64,000 nucleotides of DNA from assembly GCA_035455745.1 (NCBI GenBank), contig DATIEP010000088.1:62001-126000 (forward strand). The letters run 5' to 3'. The position numbers were made by a program, and so were the translations under genes. Source of the DNA: JADGGM01 sp027307005 (GTDB lineage Bacteria > Gemmatimonadota > Gemmatimonadetes > Gemmatimonadales > Gemmatimonadaceae). The first letter of the stretch is position 1. The number at the start of each line of letters is the position of its first letter. Under the pieces are notes generated by a model. That model was not told the DNA's origin. It was given only the letters and a program-made list of their open reading frames with translations, and ran no database searches. Shown here piece by piece: positions 48,859 to 57,534 of this stretch.

Positions 48859-49061
48859 CGCGCCGAGCGTCTCGAGGACAGGGCTTTGTGGCCGGCGCTC
48901 TCGCATGCATCGACGGCGCGCGCTGGATACCTTTGCTCGGGCAGCGCGCGATTCTCGCGCGCATCGATACGCGCACGCTGGAGGCGCCCGTGCGCGAGCC
49001 GCACGGTCGAGATTGATATGGAACGCGCCACGCCGACGATGATCGAGGAGGGTTTCATCTC

Positions 49062-50171
49062 GTGAGGTCGCCCGCACGCATCATCGGACGGACAGTCGTC
49101 GCCGTCCTCGTGCTGGTGGTCGCGTTTCTGGTGCTCACGCCGATTGGCCGCTATCTCGCCAAGGCCGCGTGGGAAGAGGGAAAGATCCTGGCCCACCGGC
49201 GCTCGATCAGCGCGCTGATCGCGTCGCCTTCCACCGATCCGGAGACACGGGCCAAGCTGCAGCTGGTGCTCGACGCGCGAACGTTTGCCGCCGACTCGCT
49301 GCACCTCGACGCCGACGAAAGCTTCACCACCTACAGCCGACTCGATTCGGACACGCTGGTCCTGGTAGTGGGTGCGGCGTATCGAGATCGGCTGCGGCCG
49401 TACACGTGGTGGTTTCCGATCGTCGGTCGCGTCCCGTACAAGGGCTACTTCACGAAACAAGGCGCGTTCGACGAGGCCAAGTCGCTCGAGGCGAAGGGGC
49501 TGGACACGTACGTGCGTCCGGCGTCGGCGTTCAGTACGCTCGGTTGGTTCGAGGATCCGCTGGTATCGAGCACGCTGCACGAGGACACGGCGAGTCTGGC
49601 GAACACCGTGATCCACGAGCTGACGCACAACACGTTCTATGCGCCCGGGCAGGCGGTGTTCAACGAGTCGTTCGCGAACTTCGTGGGTGCGCACGGGGCG
49701 ATGCGATTCTTCGCTTCGCGCGGCGACACGGTGCACCTGCGGGAGAGCGAACAGGATTGGGCGCGCGATCGATTGTTAGGCGCGTTCTGGCAGGGTGTGT
49801 TCGACGGGCTCGACTCGGCGTTTCGCGCGCATCCGGCCAGCACGGCGGCGCGGCTTGCGGCGCGCGACACCGTGTTCGCGAGGGCGCGCACGCACTTCAT
49901 GCAGGACGTGTTGCCGCGATTGCCCGGGATCCCGCCCGGGGTGCGCGTGCAGTTGGTGCTCAACAACGCCATCGTGCTCTCGCGCCGCGTCTATCGAACG
50001 GGTTTGGATCTGTTCGACGCCGTGCTCGATCGCGAGGGCGGCGATGTGCACCGCGCCGTGACCCAGATCATCGCGCTGGCCAAGTCGCGGCCGAGCGATC
50101 CGTATGGCGCCGTGCGCGACTGGCTGACGGCGCACACCTCCGGCGCGGCGGGCGACTCCGCCGCCCGTTAG
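49062..50171 (+). CDS. Predicted aminopeptidase with HEXXH motif
   Basis: 369 residues, with GAGGAGGG before GTG 49062. An N-terminal transmembrane helix (VVAVLVLVVAFLVLTPIGRY) is followed by the conserved YTWWFPIVGRVPYKGYF segment and a gluzincin active site: HELTH at about residues 185-189 and a third ligand candidate E202 in FNESFANFVG. The pattern fits the putative aminopeptidase family Pfam PF10023. The substrate is unknown. The stop TAG shares a GTTAGGC word with the stop of the convergent helicase gene. A 15-codon frame (49020-49065) ends on its start codon but has no support as a gene. Confidence 0.85.
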   Translation: MRSPARIIGRTVVAVLVLVVAFLVLTPIGRYLAKAAWEEGKILAHRRSISALIASPSTDPETRAKLQLVLDARTFAADSLHLDADESFTTYSRLDSDTLVLVVGAAYRDRLRPYTWWFPIVGRVPYKGYFTKQGAFDEAKSLEAKGLDTYVRPASAFSTLGWFEDPLVSSTLHEDTASLANTVIHELTHNTFYAPGQAVFNESFANFVGAHGAMRFFASRGDTVHLRESEQDWARDRLLGAFWQGVFDGLDSAFRAHPASTAARLAARDTVFARARTHFMQDVLPRLPGIPPGVRVQLVLNNAIVLSRRVYRTGLDLFDAVLDREGGDVHRAVTQIIALAKSRPSDPYGAVRDWLTAHTSGAAGDSAAR

Positions 50172-50173
50172 GC
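50167..50173. repeat. GTTAGGC word carrying both stop codons of a convergent gene pair
   Basis: The aminopeptidase gene ends with TAG at 50169-50171 and the helicase gene ends with TAA at 50168-50170 (minus), both inside one copy of the word, exactly as at 9993-9999. Confidence 0.85.
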
Positions 50174-52207
50174 GTTGCCGCCGGCGCCGAAGCGTCCGCG
50201 CACCAGCGCGCGGAGGTCGAGCGGCGGCCCGGCGGGCGCCGCCGCTGCCGGAGCCGGCTGCTGTCCCTCGGCCACAGCCGCCACCCGGCGCATGCGCTCG
50301 CGCACACCGCCGTCGATGAAGCGCGACAACTGATCGATGGTGTACTCCGAGCCCCATCGCGAGCCGTAGGTGTTGAGCGGGTGCACGACCGCGAGCTGAT
50401 GGCGCGCGCGCGTCATCGCGACGTACATGAGACGTCGTTCCTCCTCGGCTTCATCGTCGTCGCGGAGCGCGCGTGATGATGGGAACCAGCCGTCCACTGC
50501 CCAGATGATGAAGACGGCGTCCCATTCGCGGCCCTTGGCGCTGTGCGCGGTGCTGAGGATGAGCGCGTCGTCCACGCGATCGTCGGGGCCGGCGAGATCC
50601 TGGGTGCCGGACGGCGGCTCGAGCGCGAGCTCGCTCAGAAATGCGGCGCGCGACGGGAAGTGGCCGGCAATCACTTCGAGCTGGTCGAGATCGGCGAGGC
50701 GGGGCTCGATGTTGTCGTAGCGCTCGCGCAGAATGTCGTCGTAGAGGCGGCGCACGAGCGCGATCTCGCCGGCGACCGCCGGCGCGCCGTGTCCCGTTTC
50801 GCCTAACGTCGCCAGCAGGTTGACCAGCGCCTCGTGCGCCGCTCGGGCCCGTGCGGGCGGCGTACACGCGGCGAGGGCCTGCGGGTCCCACGCCGCTGCC
50901 GCGATGCGCTCGACCGCGGCGCGCGCAGTCGCCTCGCCGATGCCGGGCAGCAGCAGGAGCACGCGATACCAGCTCACCTCGTCCCGCGGGTTCTCGACTA
51001 ACCGAAGGAAGGCGAGCACGTCTTTGACGTGCGCGGCTTCGAGGAACTTGAGGCCGCCCCATTTCTCGAACGAGATTTTGCGATTGGTGAGCTCGATCTC
51101 GAGATCGGCCGACATGTAACCGGCGCGAAAGAGCACCGCGATCTCGCGCAGCGGCGTCCCTGATTCATGGAGCTCGAGCACCCGGTCGACGACCCACCGT
51201 GTTTGATCGTGCTCGTCGCGCGCGGTGACGAGCACCGGAAGGTCGCCGCCCGACCGGTGGGTGCGCAGGTTCTTCGTATAGCGTTCGCGCGCCCGGGAGA
51301 TGACGGTGTTGGTGACGTCGAGAATGGGCTGCGTCGACCGATAGTTGGTTTCGAGCGTGACGATGGTCGCGCCGGTGAACTGCGCCGGGAAGTCGAGGAT
51401 GTTGCGGATGTTCGCGCCGCGGAACGCGTAAATGCTTTGCGCGTCGTCGCCGACGACGGTGATGTTGCGATGCGTGCGGCACATGCCGCGGAGAATGCGC
51501 GCCTGGAGCAGGTTGGTGTCCTGGTATTCGTCCACCAGCACGTGGTCGTAGAGTCCGGCGATGCGCGTCGCGAGCTCGGCCGAGCCCTCGAGCATGCCGG
51601 CCCAGAAGAGGAGCAGGTCGTCGTAGTCGACGAGATTGCGCTCTTCCTTGCGCGCGATGTAGTCGGCGAACACGCGGCGCACTTCGGGCGCGTCGTCGGC
51701 GAACTGCGGGAACTCGTCGCGCAGCACATCGTCCACCGGGATGTCGGTGTTGATCTGGCGCGAGTACACGTGGTGCAGCGTTTCCTTTTTCGGGAAACGG
51801 GACGCGCGCTGGCCGAAGCCTAACCGGGCGCGGGCGATGCCCATGAGGTCGATGGCGTCGCCCTGATCGAGAATGGTGAAATCCTTGGCGATGCCGGCGG
51901 CCTCGCCGTAGGCGCGGAGCAGCCGGTGGGCGGTGGCGTGAAAGGTACCGCCGTGCACGCGTCCCTTCGTTCCTCCCACCAGCCGCTCGGCGCGCTCGAG
52001 CATTTCCTGAGCAGCCCGTCGCGTGAACGTGAGCAGGAGAATGCGCTGCGGCCGGACGCCCGTGGCGACGAGGTGCGCGACGCGATGGACGAGCGTGCGC
52101 GTCTTGCCGGTGCCGGCGCCGGCGATGATCAGGAGCGGGCCGTCGCCGTGTTGGGCGGCGGCCAGCTGTGCGGCGTTCAGCGATTGTGTGTGGGACTCGA
52201 GAGACAC
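50168..52207 (-). CDS. UvrD/PcrA/Rep-family ATP-dependent DNA helicase
   Basis: 679 residues, superfamily 1A helicase. Motifs are Q-motif region SLNAAQLAAAQHGDGPLLII, Walker A AGAGTGKT (about 29-36), Walker B VDEYQDTN, motif III VGDDAQSIYAFRGA, motif IV/V region (LILSTAHSAKGREWDAVFII) and motif VI (RRLMYVAMTRARHQL). It is slightly shorter than UvrD/PcrA and ends with an Ala/Pro tail and no typical C-terminal beta-hairpin domain. The likely role is DNA repair or replication-associated unwinding with 3'-5' polarity. Confidence 0.93.
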   Translation of the reverse strand: MSLESHTQSLNAAQLAAAQHGDGPLLIIAGAGTGKTRTLVHRVAHLVATGVRPQRILLLTFTRRAAQEMLERAERLVGGTKGRVHGGTFHATAHRLLRAYGEAAGIAKDFTILDQGDAIDLMGIARARLGFGQRASRFPKKETLHHVYSRQINTDIPVDDVLRDEFPQFADDAPEVRRVFADYIARKEERNLVDYDDLLLFWAGMLEGSAELATRIAGLYDHVLVDEYQDTNLLQARILRGMCRTHRNITVVGDDAQSIYAFRGANIRNILDFPAQFTGATIVTLETNYRSTQPILDVTNTVISRARERYTKNLRTHRSGGDLPVLVTARDEHDQTRWVVDRVLELHESGTPLREIAVLFRAGYMSADLEIELTNRKISFEKWGGLKFLEAAHVKDVLAFLRLVENPRDEVSWYRVLLLLPGIGEATARAAVERIAAAAWDPQALAACTPPARARAAHEALVNLLATLGETGHGAPAVAGEIALVRRLYDDILRERYDNIEPRLADLDQLEVIAGHFPSRAAFLSELALEPPSGTQDLAGPDDRVDDALILSTAHSAKGREWDAVFIIWAVDGWFPSSRALRDDDEAEEERRLMYVAMTRARHQLAVVHPLNTYGSRWGSEYTIDQLSRFIDGGVRERMRRVAAVAEGQQPAPAAAAPAGPPLDLRALVRGRFGAGGNA

Positions 52208-52248
52208 GAACGGCGCCGGGTGGAAGAGTCGCAGGGTCCGTTCAATAC

Positions 52249-52899
52249 TTATTTCTTGGAGCTGTTCCTGTACCGATTGATTGCAACCTGGTCCACATGC
52301 ACGCTGCCGTAGCGTTCCTCACGCCACGGGTCGCCGCGCATGTGATAGCCGTTCTGTTCCCAGAAGCCGGGCATGTCGAAGTCGAGCAGCTCGAAACCGC
52401 GCACCCACTTCGCGCTCTTCCAGAAATACAGGTGTGGTACGAGCAAGCGAAGAGGCCAGCCGTGTTCCGGCGTCAGATCGACGCCATCGTGCCGGAACGC
52501 AAGCAGGTTTTCCGGGCGGTCGAGGTCCGACAGCGGCAGGTTGGTCGTATAGCCCTGTTCCGCGTGGACGAGGACGTGGGTCGCCTCGGGTCGCGGCTGC
52601 GCACGTCGGAGCACGTCCTGCACGGGTATGCCCTCGAAATGATTGTCGAGGCGGCTCCATCGCGTGACGCAATGGATGTCACACACGGTGTCCTGGTGGG
52701 GCAGGGCGAGCAGCTCGTCGTAGGTGAGCGTGTACGGGTGCTCGACCAGACCCGAGACCTCGAAACGCCACGTCGCAAGGTCGACGCGCGGGACGTCGCC
52801 GTAGTGCAGGACCGGCCATTTCCTGGTGACAGCCTGTCGCGGCGGCACGCGATTGCGATCGTGAGGAATCGCGTCGACGACGGGCAGGAGGTCGGGCAT
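52249..52899 (-). CDS. Sulfite-oxidase-like molybdopterin enzyme (MsrP/YedY-like)
   Basis: 216 residues from ATG 52897-52899; the frame continues upstream, but this ATG gives the natural start MPDLLPVVDAIPHDRN. The fold's signature is TVCDIHCVTRWSRLDNHFEG, with C77 (HCVTRW) as molybdenum ligand; WPLRLLVPHLYFWKSAKWVR is also diagnostic. There is no Tat signal, so unlike MsrP it appears cytoplasmic and unlike sulfite oxidases it lacks a dimerisation domain. Its reaction is probably reduction of an oxidised small molecule or sulfoxide, but this is not shown. It lies next to the lipoylation cluster without an obvious link. Confidence 0.88.
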   Translation of the reverse strand: MPDLLPVVDAIPHDRNRVPPRQAVTRKWPVLHYGDVPRVDLATWRFEVSGLVEHPYTLTYDELLALPHQDTVCDIHCVTRWSRLDNHFEGIPVQDVLRRAQPRPEATHVLVHAEQGYTTNLPLSDLDRPENLLAFRHDGVDLTPEHGWPLRLLVPHLYFWKSAKWVRGFELLDFDMPGFWEQNGYHMRGDPWREERYGSVHVDQVAINRYRNSSKK

Positions 52900-52950
52900 G
52901 CGCCAATAATATAAGACGGACAACACGGACAATACGGATAGAGCGGACCT

Positions 52951-53030
52951 TCCGCGCTTTGTCCGCCTTCATATCCGCGCTTTGTCCGCCTTCATGTCCG
53001 CGCTTTGTCCGCCTTCATGTCCGCCTTCAT
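52951..53030. repeat. 23-base tandem repeat at the 3' end of lipB
   Basis: Three near-identical units beginning TCCGCGCTTTG (52951-52973, 52974-52996, 52997-53019) and a partial fourth (53020-53030). The repeats run from the last codons of lipB (minus) across its stop at 52992-52994. Shorter cggacaa-type repeats precede them (52915-52948). As 23 is not a multiple of three, each change in copy number alters the lipB C-terminus. Confidence 0.9.
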
Positions 53031-53693
53031 TTCTTGTTCCGACCGCTCGGAAACCTGGAGGCTGAACACGTCGCCGAGGGCCGCGGCGGCGGCGGTGGCG
53101 ACTTCGCCTAACGGGATGCGGGCGCCGGTTTCGCGCTCCATGGAGGTCATGACGACGCCGCTGATGCCGCACGGCACCATGAGGTCGAAGTACGAGAGGT
53201 CGACCGACACGTTGAGCGCGAAGCCGTGCCAGGTGACCCACTCGCGGGCATGCACGCCGATCGACGCGATCTTGCGGCCGGCCGTCCACACTCCCGTTAG
53301 GCCGATGGTGCGCTCGGCGGGAATGTGCCACTGCGCGAGGGCAGCGATGAGCGCGGCCTCGAGTTGCCGCAGATACCAGTGGAGATCCTTCTTGTGCCCC
53401 GCAAGGTCGATGATCGGATACCCGACCAGCTGGCCGGGTCCATGGAACGTGACGTCGCCGCCGCGCTCCACGTCGAACCGCTCCACGCCGCGCGCGGCGA
53501 GGAGCTCGGGCGTCGCCACGAGATTGGCCGCTCTGGCGGTGCGGCCTAACGTGACGACCGGCAGGTGTTCGACGAGCAGCAGGACATCCTGATCGACGTC
53601 GCCCGCGATGCGCGCGCGCGCCACCGCCCGCTGCAGCTCCAGGATCTCGCCGTACGAGCGAAGCCCGAGATGGACGACGTCGAGTCGCGCCAT
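52992..53693 (-). CDS. lipB: Octanoyl-(acyl-carrier protein):protein octanoyltransferase
   Basis: Transfers octanoyl groups to lipoyl domains, the first step of endogenous lipoylation. The 233-residue product has the conserved GGDVTFHGPGQLVGYPIIDL, active-site K141 (RKIASIGVH) and C175 (MVPCGI). The last 12 residues (MKADMKADKART) are encoded by the tandem repeats and are not part of the family's core, so the original stop was probably lost. It lies beside lpdA and the rest of the pyruvate dehydrogenase genes with lipA at the other end. Confidence 0.95.
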   Translation of the reverse strand: MARLDVVHLGLRSYGEILELQRAVARARIAGDVDQDVLLLVEHLPVVTLGRTARAANLVATPELLAARGVERFDVERGGDVTFHGPGQLVGYPIIDLAGHKKDLHWYLRQLEAALIAALAQWHIPAERTIGLTGVWTAGRKIASIGVHAREWVTWHGFALNVSVDLSYFDLMVPCGISGVVMTSMERETGARIPLGEVATAAAAALGDVFSLQVSERSEQEMKADMKADKART

Positions 53694-53706
53694 GCCCTGC
53701 CTGATG

Positions 53707-55113
53707 TCAGGTGTGGATCACGCGGCCCATGGCATCCAGCGCCGCCTCGGCGATCGCCTCGGAGAGCGTCGGGTGCGCGTGGATGGCCAGATCCACTTCC
53801 TCGATCGTCAGCTCGTTCTCACGCGCGACCACCAGCTCGTGGATCAGCTCCGTGGCGTGCGCGCCGATGATGTGCGCGCCGAGAATCTCGCCGTATTTCG
53901 GGTCGGCGAGAATCTTCACGAAGCCCTCCGTTTCGCCCGCGGTGCGCGCGCGGCCGTTCGCCGAGAAGGGGAACCTGCCCACCTTGTAGGCGATGTTCTT
54001 GTCCTTGAGCTGCTGCTCGGTGGAGCCCACCGATGCGACCTCGGGGTGGCAATATGTTGCGTTCGGCACGTTCCCGTACGGCACCGGCTGCACGTGCGGC
54101 AGTCCGGCCAGCGTCTCGGCGAACACGATGCCTTCGCGCGATCCCTTGTGCGCGAGCATCGGCGGACCCGCGACGTCGCCGATGGCATAGATGCCCTCGG
54201 CGCTCGTCGCCATCTTGCCGTCGATCTTGATGAAGCCGCGCTCGGTGAGCTGCACGCCGGCCTCCTTGAGGCCGATGTGTTCCACGTTAGGCGCGCGACC
54301 GGCGGCCACCAGCACTTTCTCCACCGTCAGCGATTTGCTCTCGCCCTTGACGTCGATGGTCAGCGTCACCGAGTCCTTGGCCACCTTGGCCGAGCCGATC
54401 TTCGCGCCCGTGACGACGTCGATCTTTCGCTTCTTGAAGCTGCGCACCAGCTCGGCTGACACCTCGCCGTCCTCGAGCGGCAGGAGCGTCGGCAGCACTT
54501 CGATGAGCGTCACCTGCGTGCCGAATGCCGAGAATACGTCGGCAAACTCGCAGCCCACCGCGCCGGCCCCGATGACCGCGAGTGTTTTCGGCGCGCGCTC
54601 GAGCACGAGCACTTCATCGGATGAGAGCACCGTGGTCTTGTTGAGCTCGAGCCCGGCCTGCGGCAGGCCGCGCACGCGTGAGCCCGTAGAGATCACGATG
54701 GCCTTCTTCGCTTCGTGCGTCTCTTCTTTCCCGTCCGCGTTTTTCACGGCGACGCTCTTCTTGCCCGCAATGCGTCCCGTGGCTTTGATCCATGTAATCT
54801 TGTGCTTCTTGAACAGGAACTCGACGCCCTTGGAGTTTTGCTGGCTCACCGCGCGCGACCGCTTCATCGCGACGCCGTAGTCGAGCTTCACGCCGCCTGC
54901 ACTCACGCCGAACGACTCGCCGTGTTGCACGTGCATGGCCAGCGCCGCGCTCTCGAGCAGTGCTTTCGCGGGAATGCATCCCCAGATCACGCACGTGCCG
55001 CCCAAGCCCTCGCGTTCGACGACCGCGGTGGACATGCCGAGTTGGGCGCATCGGATTGCGCCCACATATCCGGCGGGACCGCCGCCGATGAAGATCACGT
55101 CGTACGAAGCCAT
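53707..55113 (-). CDS. lpdA: Dihydrolipoamide dehydrogenase (E3)
   Basis: FAD/NAD flavoprotein that reoxidises lipoyl groups. 468 residues: FAD-binding GGGPAGYVGAIRCAQLG, redox-active disulfide GGTCVIWGCIPAK (C41, C46), NAD-binding VIGAGAVGCEFADVFSAFG, and the C-terminal interface HAHPTLSEAIAEAALDAMG with the catalytic His-Glu pair. The WG between the redox cysteines replaces the usual NVG. It is the E3 partner of the adjacent E1/E2 genes. The E2 gene lies 43 bases upstream. Confidence 0.97.
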   Translation of the reverse strand: MASYDVIFIGGGPAGYVGAIRCAQLGMSTAVVEREGLGGTCVIWGCIPAKALLESAALAMHVQHGESFGVSAGGVKLDYGVAMKRSRAVSQQNSKGVEFLFKKHKITWIKATGRIAGKKSVAVKNADGKEETHEAKKAIVISTGSRVRGLPQAGLELNKTTVLSSDEVLVLERAPKTLAVIGAGAVGCEFADVFSAFGTQVTLIEVLPTLLPLEDGEVSAELVRSFKKRKIDVVTGAKIGSAKVAKDSVTLTIDVKGESKSLTVEKVLVAAGRAPNVEHIGLKEAGVQLTERGFIKIDGKMATSAEGIYAIGDVAGPPMLAHKGSREGIVFAETLAGLPHVQPVPYGNVPNATYCHPEVASVGSTEQQLKDKNIAYKVGRFPFSANGRARTAGETEGFVKILADPKYGEILGAHIIGAHATELIHELVVARENELTIEEVDLAIHAHPTLSEAIAEAALDAMGRVIHT

Positions 55114-55156
55114 GTGTGGTCGAGGGTCGAGGTTGCGCGAAAAATAGAAGGCCGGT

Positions 55157-56518
55157 CTAGTACACGAGCATCAATGGATTTTCGAGCATGCGCCGCACGT
55201 CCTGCAGGAAGCGCGCGCCGGTCGCGCCGTCGATCACGCGATGGTCGCAGCTCATCGTGAAGCGTGCGCGTTTGCGCACCACGATCTGTCCCGCGAGCGC
55301 CACGACTTTGTCCTCCACCGCGCCGACGGCGATGATGCCCGCTTCCGGCGGATTGATGATCGCCGTGAATTGGTCGATGCCGAACATGCCGAGGTTGGAG
55401 ACCGAGAACGTGGAGCCGGTGTACTGCTCGGGCGTGAGCTTGCGGTCACGCGCTTTCGCGGCGAGCTCGCGCGCTTCGTGCGAGAGCTCGCCGAGTCCTT
55501 TGCGGTCGGCGTCGAACAGGACCGGGGTGATGAGTCCGTCCGGGATCGCGACGGCCATGCCGAGGTGGACGCGGTTGAACTGGCGGACCCGGTCGCCTAA
55601 CCAGTGCGCGTTCACCTCGGGGTGCCGCGCCAGCGCGGTGGCGATCGCCTTGACGATGATGTCGTTGAACGAGACCTTGAACTCGTCGCCGCCCTCGGCC
55701 ATCGCCTCGCGGAGTTCGGCCGTGCGCGTGAGGTCGGCTTCCATCGTGAGATAGAACGTCGGGATCGGCCCGATCGATTCCGTTAGGCGGCGGGCGATGC
55801 TCTTGCGGATCTGGGTCAGCGGCACATCCGCGTAGTCGCCGGCCGACGCGCGGCGCGGGGCCGCCGACGGCGCCGCCGCCGGACCGGCGGCCATCGCCGC
55901 TTCGATGTCGCGCTTGATGATGCGTCCGCCGGGGCCGCTGCCCCGCACCTGGCCGAGATCGAGGCCGCGGTCGGACGCGAGACGGCGGGCGAGCGGCGAC
56001 GATCGCGGGCGGCCGCCGTTCTCTTCCGTCATGGCCGGCTGCGCGGTCGCGGGCGCCGCCGGCGGCCGCGGCGCCGATACGCCGGAACTCGGCGTGCCTA
56101 ACGCCGCCGGCGGCCGGGCGGGCGCCGGCGGTGGCGCGGCCGGACGCGCGGCCGCAGGTGCGGCCGGCGCTTCCTGCGTCGCGGCCGGCGCTTGTGACTC
56201 GGCCGCCGATGGCGCCGCCGCGCCGCTCGATGCGGGGGCGGCCGCCGGCGCACTGGCCAGGATCGACCCGATGTCTTCGTCGGCGGTCGCAATCACGCCC
56301 ACCAACTGCCCAACGGGAGCAGTCTCACCCTCGGCGAGCAGGCGCTTGCGCAGCACGCCCTCGCCGCGCGCCACCAGCTCCATCACCGCTTTGTCGGTCT
56401 CGATTTCGGCCAACACCTCGCCCTTGGCGACGGTGTCGCCCTCGTTCTTCACCCATTTCACCAAGCGCCCTTCTTCCATCGTGGGCGAGAGCGCTTCCAT
56501 CACCACCTTCGTTGCCAT
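55157..56518 (-). CDS. Dihydrolipoamide acyltransferase (E2) of pyruvate dehydrogenase
   Basis: 453 residues from ATG 56516-56518. A single lipoyl domain carries the lipoyl lysine K43 in EIETDKAVMEL. A long Ala/Pro linker follows, then an E3/E1-binding domain (SSPLARRLASDRGLDLGQVR) and the acyltransferase core with catalytic HRVIDGATGARFL and the end of the chain ENPLMLVY. The open frame extends far upstream antisense to E1-beta, but only this ATG begins with the lipoyl domain (MATKVVMEALSPTMEEGRLV). Together with E1 alpha/beta it forms an acetyltransferase-type complex. Confidence 0.96.
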   Translation of the reverse strand: MATKVVMEALSPTMEEGRLVKWVKNEGDTVAKGEVLAEIETDKAVMELVARGEGVLRKRLLAEGETAPVGQLVGVIATADEDIGSILASAPAAAPASSGAAAPSAAESQAPAATQEAPAAPAAARPAAPPPAPARPPAALGTPSSGVSAPRPPAAPATAQPAMTEENGGRPRSSPLARRLASDRGLDLGQVRGSGPGGRIIKRDIEAAMAAGPAAAPSAAPRRASAGDYADVPLTQIRKSIARRLTESIGPIPTFYLTMEADLTRTAELREAMAEGGDEFKVSFNDIIVKAIATALARHPEVNAHWLGDRVRQFNRVHLGMAVAIPDGLITPVLFDADRKGLGELSHEARELAAKARDRKLTPEQYTGSTFSVSNLGMFGIDQFTAIINPPEAGIIAVGAVEDKVVALAGQIVVRKRARFTMSCDHRVIDGATGARFLQDVRRMLENPLMLVY

Positions 56519-56547
56519 GTCACACCTGCGCTTGAGTCGCCACCCGG

Positions 56548-57531
56548 CTACTGCTCGAGGTACATCACCCGTTTCACGGCCGCGATCGTCTTGGGCACGT
56601 CGGGCTTGGCCGCGCGCTCCAGGTTCTTCGCATACGGCATCGGCACATCCGTCTGGTGCACGCGAACCACCGGCGCATCCAGATCGTCGAAGCATTCGCG
56701 CTGAATGTAATCGACGACCTGCGCGCCGATTCCGGCGACCTCCCAACCTTCCTCGAGCACCACGGCGCGATTGGTTTTCCTGACCGTCGCCACAATCGCT
56801 TCGACATCCATCGGGCGGAGACTCAGCAGATCGAGCACCTCGACGCGAATGCCTTCCTTGGCCAGTTGGTCGGCGGCCTGCAGCGCGACGAGAATCATCT
56901 TTCCGTGCGTGATGATCGAGCAGTGATCGCCCTCGCGCTTGAGCGCGGCCTTCCCGATCGGAATGAGGTATTCCTCGGCCGGCACATCGCCCTTGGTGTT
57001 GTAGAGCATCTCGCCCTCGAGCACGATCACGGGATTCTCGTCGCGCACGGCGCTCTTGAGCAGGCCCTTTGCGTCGTAGGGCGTGCCCGGCGCGACGACT
57101 TTGAGACCCGGGATGTGCGCGAGCCACGATTCCCACGCCTGCGAATGCTGCGCCGACAATTGCAGCGCCGCTCCGTTAGGCCCGCGGAACACGATCGGGA
57201 TGCTGAACTGCCCGCCCGACATGTACAGCATCTTGGCGGCGGAGTTCACCACCTGGTCCAGCGCCAGCAGCGCGAAGTTCCAGGTCATGAACTCGATGAT
57301 CGGCCGCAGACCGACCATGGCGGCGCCGACCCCGACGCCGGCGAATCCCAGCTCGGTGATCGGCGTATCCACCACGCGCATTTCACCGAATTCCTGCAGC
57401 ATGCCCTTGGACACCTTGTACGCGCCCTGGTACACGCCCACCTCTTCACCCATGATGAAGACGCGGTCGTCGCGCTGCATCTCTTCGCGGAGCGCCTGGT
57501 TGAGCGCGTCCCGATACGTGATCACGGGCAT
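56548..57531 (-). CDS. pdhB: Pyruvate dehydrogenase E1 component subunit beta
   Basis: 327 residues, transketolase-like pyrimidine-binding subunit. Motifs are MPVITYRDALNQALREEMQR, GEEVGVYQGAYKVSKGMLQ, RVVDTPITELGFAGVGVGAA, and the C-terminal AVVLEEGWEVAGIGAQVVDY. It fits the pyruvate or branched-chain E1-beta family; with the acetyl-type E2 and E1-alpha alongside, pyruvate is most likely. It lies three bases downstream of pdhA and 29 bases upstream of the E2 start. Confidence 0.95.
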   Translation of the reverse strand: MPVITYRDALNQALREEMQRDDRVFIMGEEVGVYQGAYKVSKGMLQEFGEMRVVDTPITELGFAGVGVGAAMVGLRPIIEFMTWNFALLALDQVVNSAAKMLYMSGGQFSIPIVFRGPNGAALQLSAQHSQAWESWLAHIPGLKVVAPGTPYDAKGLLKSAVRDENPVIVLEGEMLYNTKGDVPAEEYLIPIGKAALKREGDHCSIITHGKMILVALQAADQLAKEGIRVEVLDLLSLRPMDVEAIVATVRKTNRAVVLEEGWEVAGIGAQVVDYIQRECFDDLDAPVVRVHQTDVPMPYAKNLERAAKPDVPKTIAAVKRVMYLEQ

Positions 57532-57534
57532 CGT

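Noticed and set aside
48787..49065. 92-codon plus-strand frame between dnaE and the aminopeptidase
   Set aside because: Arg-rich composition and no ribosome-binding site at its start; only the last 15 codons have a suggestive position.
52951..53030. Possible CRISPR array
   Set aside because: The units are contiguous with no spacers, so this is a simple tandem repeat. No cas genes are present.
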